From contig JAJDBO010000354.1 in assembly GCA_029261305.1 (NCBI GenBank), forward strand, positions 1-6,016: a stretch of DNA of 6,016 nucleotides, in the 5' to 3' direction. Shown here piece after piece: positions 5,466 to 6,016 of this stretch. Below the pieces are notes generated by a model that was not told the origin of the DNA, did not search any database, and saw only the letters and a list, made by a program, of their open reading frames with translations. Position numbers and translations under genes: made by a program. The DNA comes from Nitrospirales bacterium (GTDB taxonomy: Bacteria; Nitrospirota; Nitrospiria; Nitrospirales; UBA8639). Every line of letters begins with the position of its first letter. The stretch's first letter is position 1.

Positions 5466-6016
5466 ATGAGTAAAATCCATCAAACCCCTCAAGAATTAAA
5501 TGATGAAGTCACCACCCTGAAAGAACGGATCGCTCAGCTTGAAGCGAGTGAAGCCAAACGTAAGCGAGCCGAACTCACTTTAAGAGCTGCCGCCGAAGAA
5601 TGGGAGCAATCATTTAATGCACTGACCGATGATGTCATCATTTTGGACAAATCAGGAATTGTCCTTTGGGCGAATAAAGCCGTACGAGACCGATTTGAAT
5701 CGACACATGGAAATTTACTTGGACTTGACTATAGATTATTGTATTACGGCACCCTGAAACCCAATGTTCGGCCTCCCTGGGACTCTGTCCTACAAGGAGC
5801 CCTCTCCGCTGCAGTCGAAATTTCCCTGCCCAAGCTCAACGGATGGTTTTCAGTCTCCTGCTATCCTCTCTATGACATTGAAGGGAAGCAGTGGGGCGCC
5901 ATATCTATTATCAAGGATATCACCGATCGACGTCGGGTGGAAGAAGCACTTCGGGATATCGCCCAAGGGGCTCCGGCTGCCGGTGGTGCCGCCTTCTTTC
6001 GTTCATTAGTCAAAGA
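5466..6016 (+). CDS. PAS (and probable GAF) sensor protein, N-terminal part
   Basis: The frame opens at ATG 5466 and runs off the right edge after 183 codons, so the output domain is unseen. Residues 8-45 form a charged coiled coil (ELNDEVTTLKERIAQLEAS at 10-28). Residues 46-155 form a PAS domain: WEQSFNAL (46-53), DDVIILDKSGIVLWANKA (55-72) with the usual Asn70, and the closing strands and PAC signature YPLYD (133-137), GAISIIKDITDRRRVEE (144-160). From about 161, the ALRDIAQG...FFRSLVK stretch resembles the linker and first helix of GAF domains that often follow PAS in multi-domain histidine kinases. No membrane segment is visible, so this part is cytoplasmic. The likely whole is a sensor kinase (or diguanylate cyclase) feeding the response regulator just upstream. 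An in-frame TGA shortly upstream rules out an earlier ATG start; no clear Shine-Dalgarno sequence precedes this one. Confidence 0.82.
   Translation, partial: MSKIHQTPQELNDEVTTLKERIAQLEASEAKRKRAELTLRAAAEEWEQSFNALTDDVIILDKSGIVLWANKAVRDRFESTHGNLLGLDYRLLYYGTLKPNVRPPWDSVLQGALSAAVEISLPKLNGWFSVSCYPLYDIEGKQWGAISIIKDITDRRRVEEALRDIAQGAPAAGGAAFFRSLVK

Overview
The window is bacterial chromosomal DNA of moderate GC content, densely coding, and Gram-negative in character (an Ala+2 lipoprotein expected in an outer membrane). The mix of genes fits an environmental bacterium; the PAS/GAF sensor start and the YajG-like lipoprotein recall Nitrospirota genomes. That assignment is from memory of such proteins, not proven, and I hold it at low confidence. 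No tRNA, rRNA, CRISPR array, transposase or phage gene is visible.

Left half, minus strand (1-3006). Reading from right to left there are four genes: a 125-residue protein of unknown function (2629-3006), an FAD-dependent monooxygenase of the PHBH/UbiH fold (1273-2547), a nucleotidyltransferase-fold protein whose two metal-binding aspartates are both asparagine (458-1237), and an exported TPM-domain protein cut by the left edge (1-461). The last two overlap by the four bases ATGA and are almost certainly translationally coupled. The monooxygenase ends 35 bases before the nucleotidyltransferase starts, so the three form a probable operon. The 125-residue gene lies 81 bases upstream and may or may not share the transcript.

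Right half, plus strand (3322-6016). Across a 315-base divergent spacer lies a small YajG-like lipoprotein gene (3322-3930), closed by a perfect 14-bp stem (3976-4006) that is probably its terminator. After an AT-rich spacer of about 360 bases comes a response regulator with a receiver domain and an HD-GYP-like output domain (4368-5357). It is followed 108 bases later by the start of a sensor protein with a coiled coil, a PAS domain and the beginning of a probable GAF domain (5466 to the right edge). These last two look like a signalling pair, with cyclic-di-GMP turnover or binding as the likely output, although the HD-GYP domain has lost two conserved active-site residues.

I see no clearly new defence or mobile system. 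The leads most worth following are the aspartate-less nucleotidyltransferase fused translationally to a TPM protein, and the divergent HD-GYP regulator with its unusual U-rich, Shine-Dalgarno-less leader.
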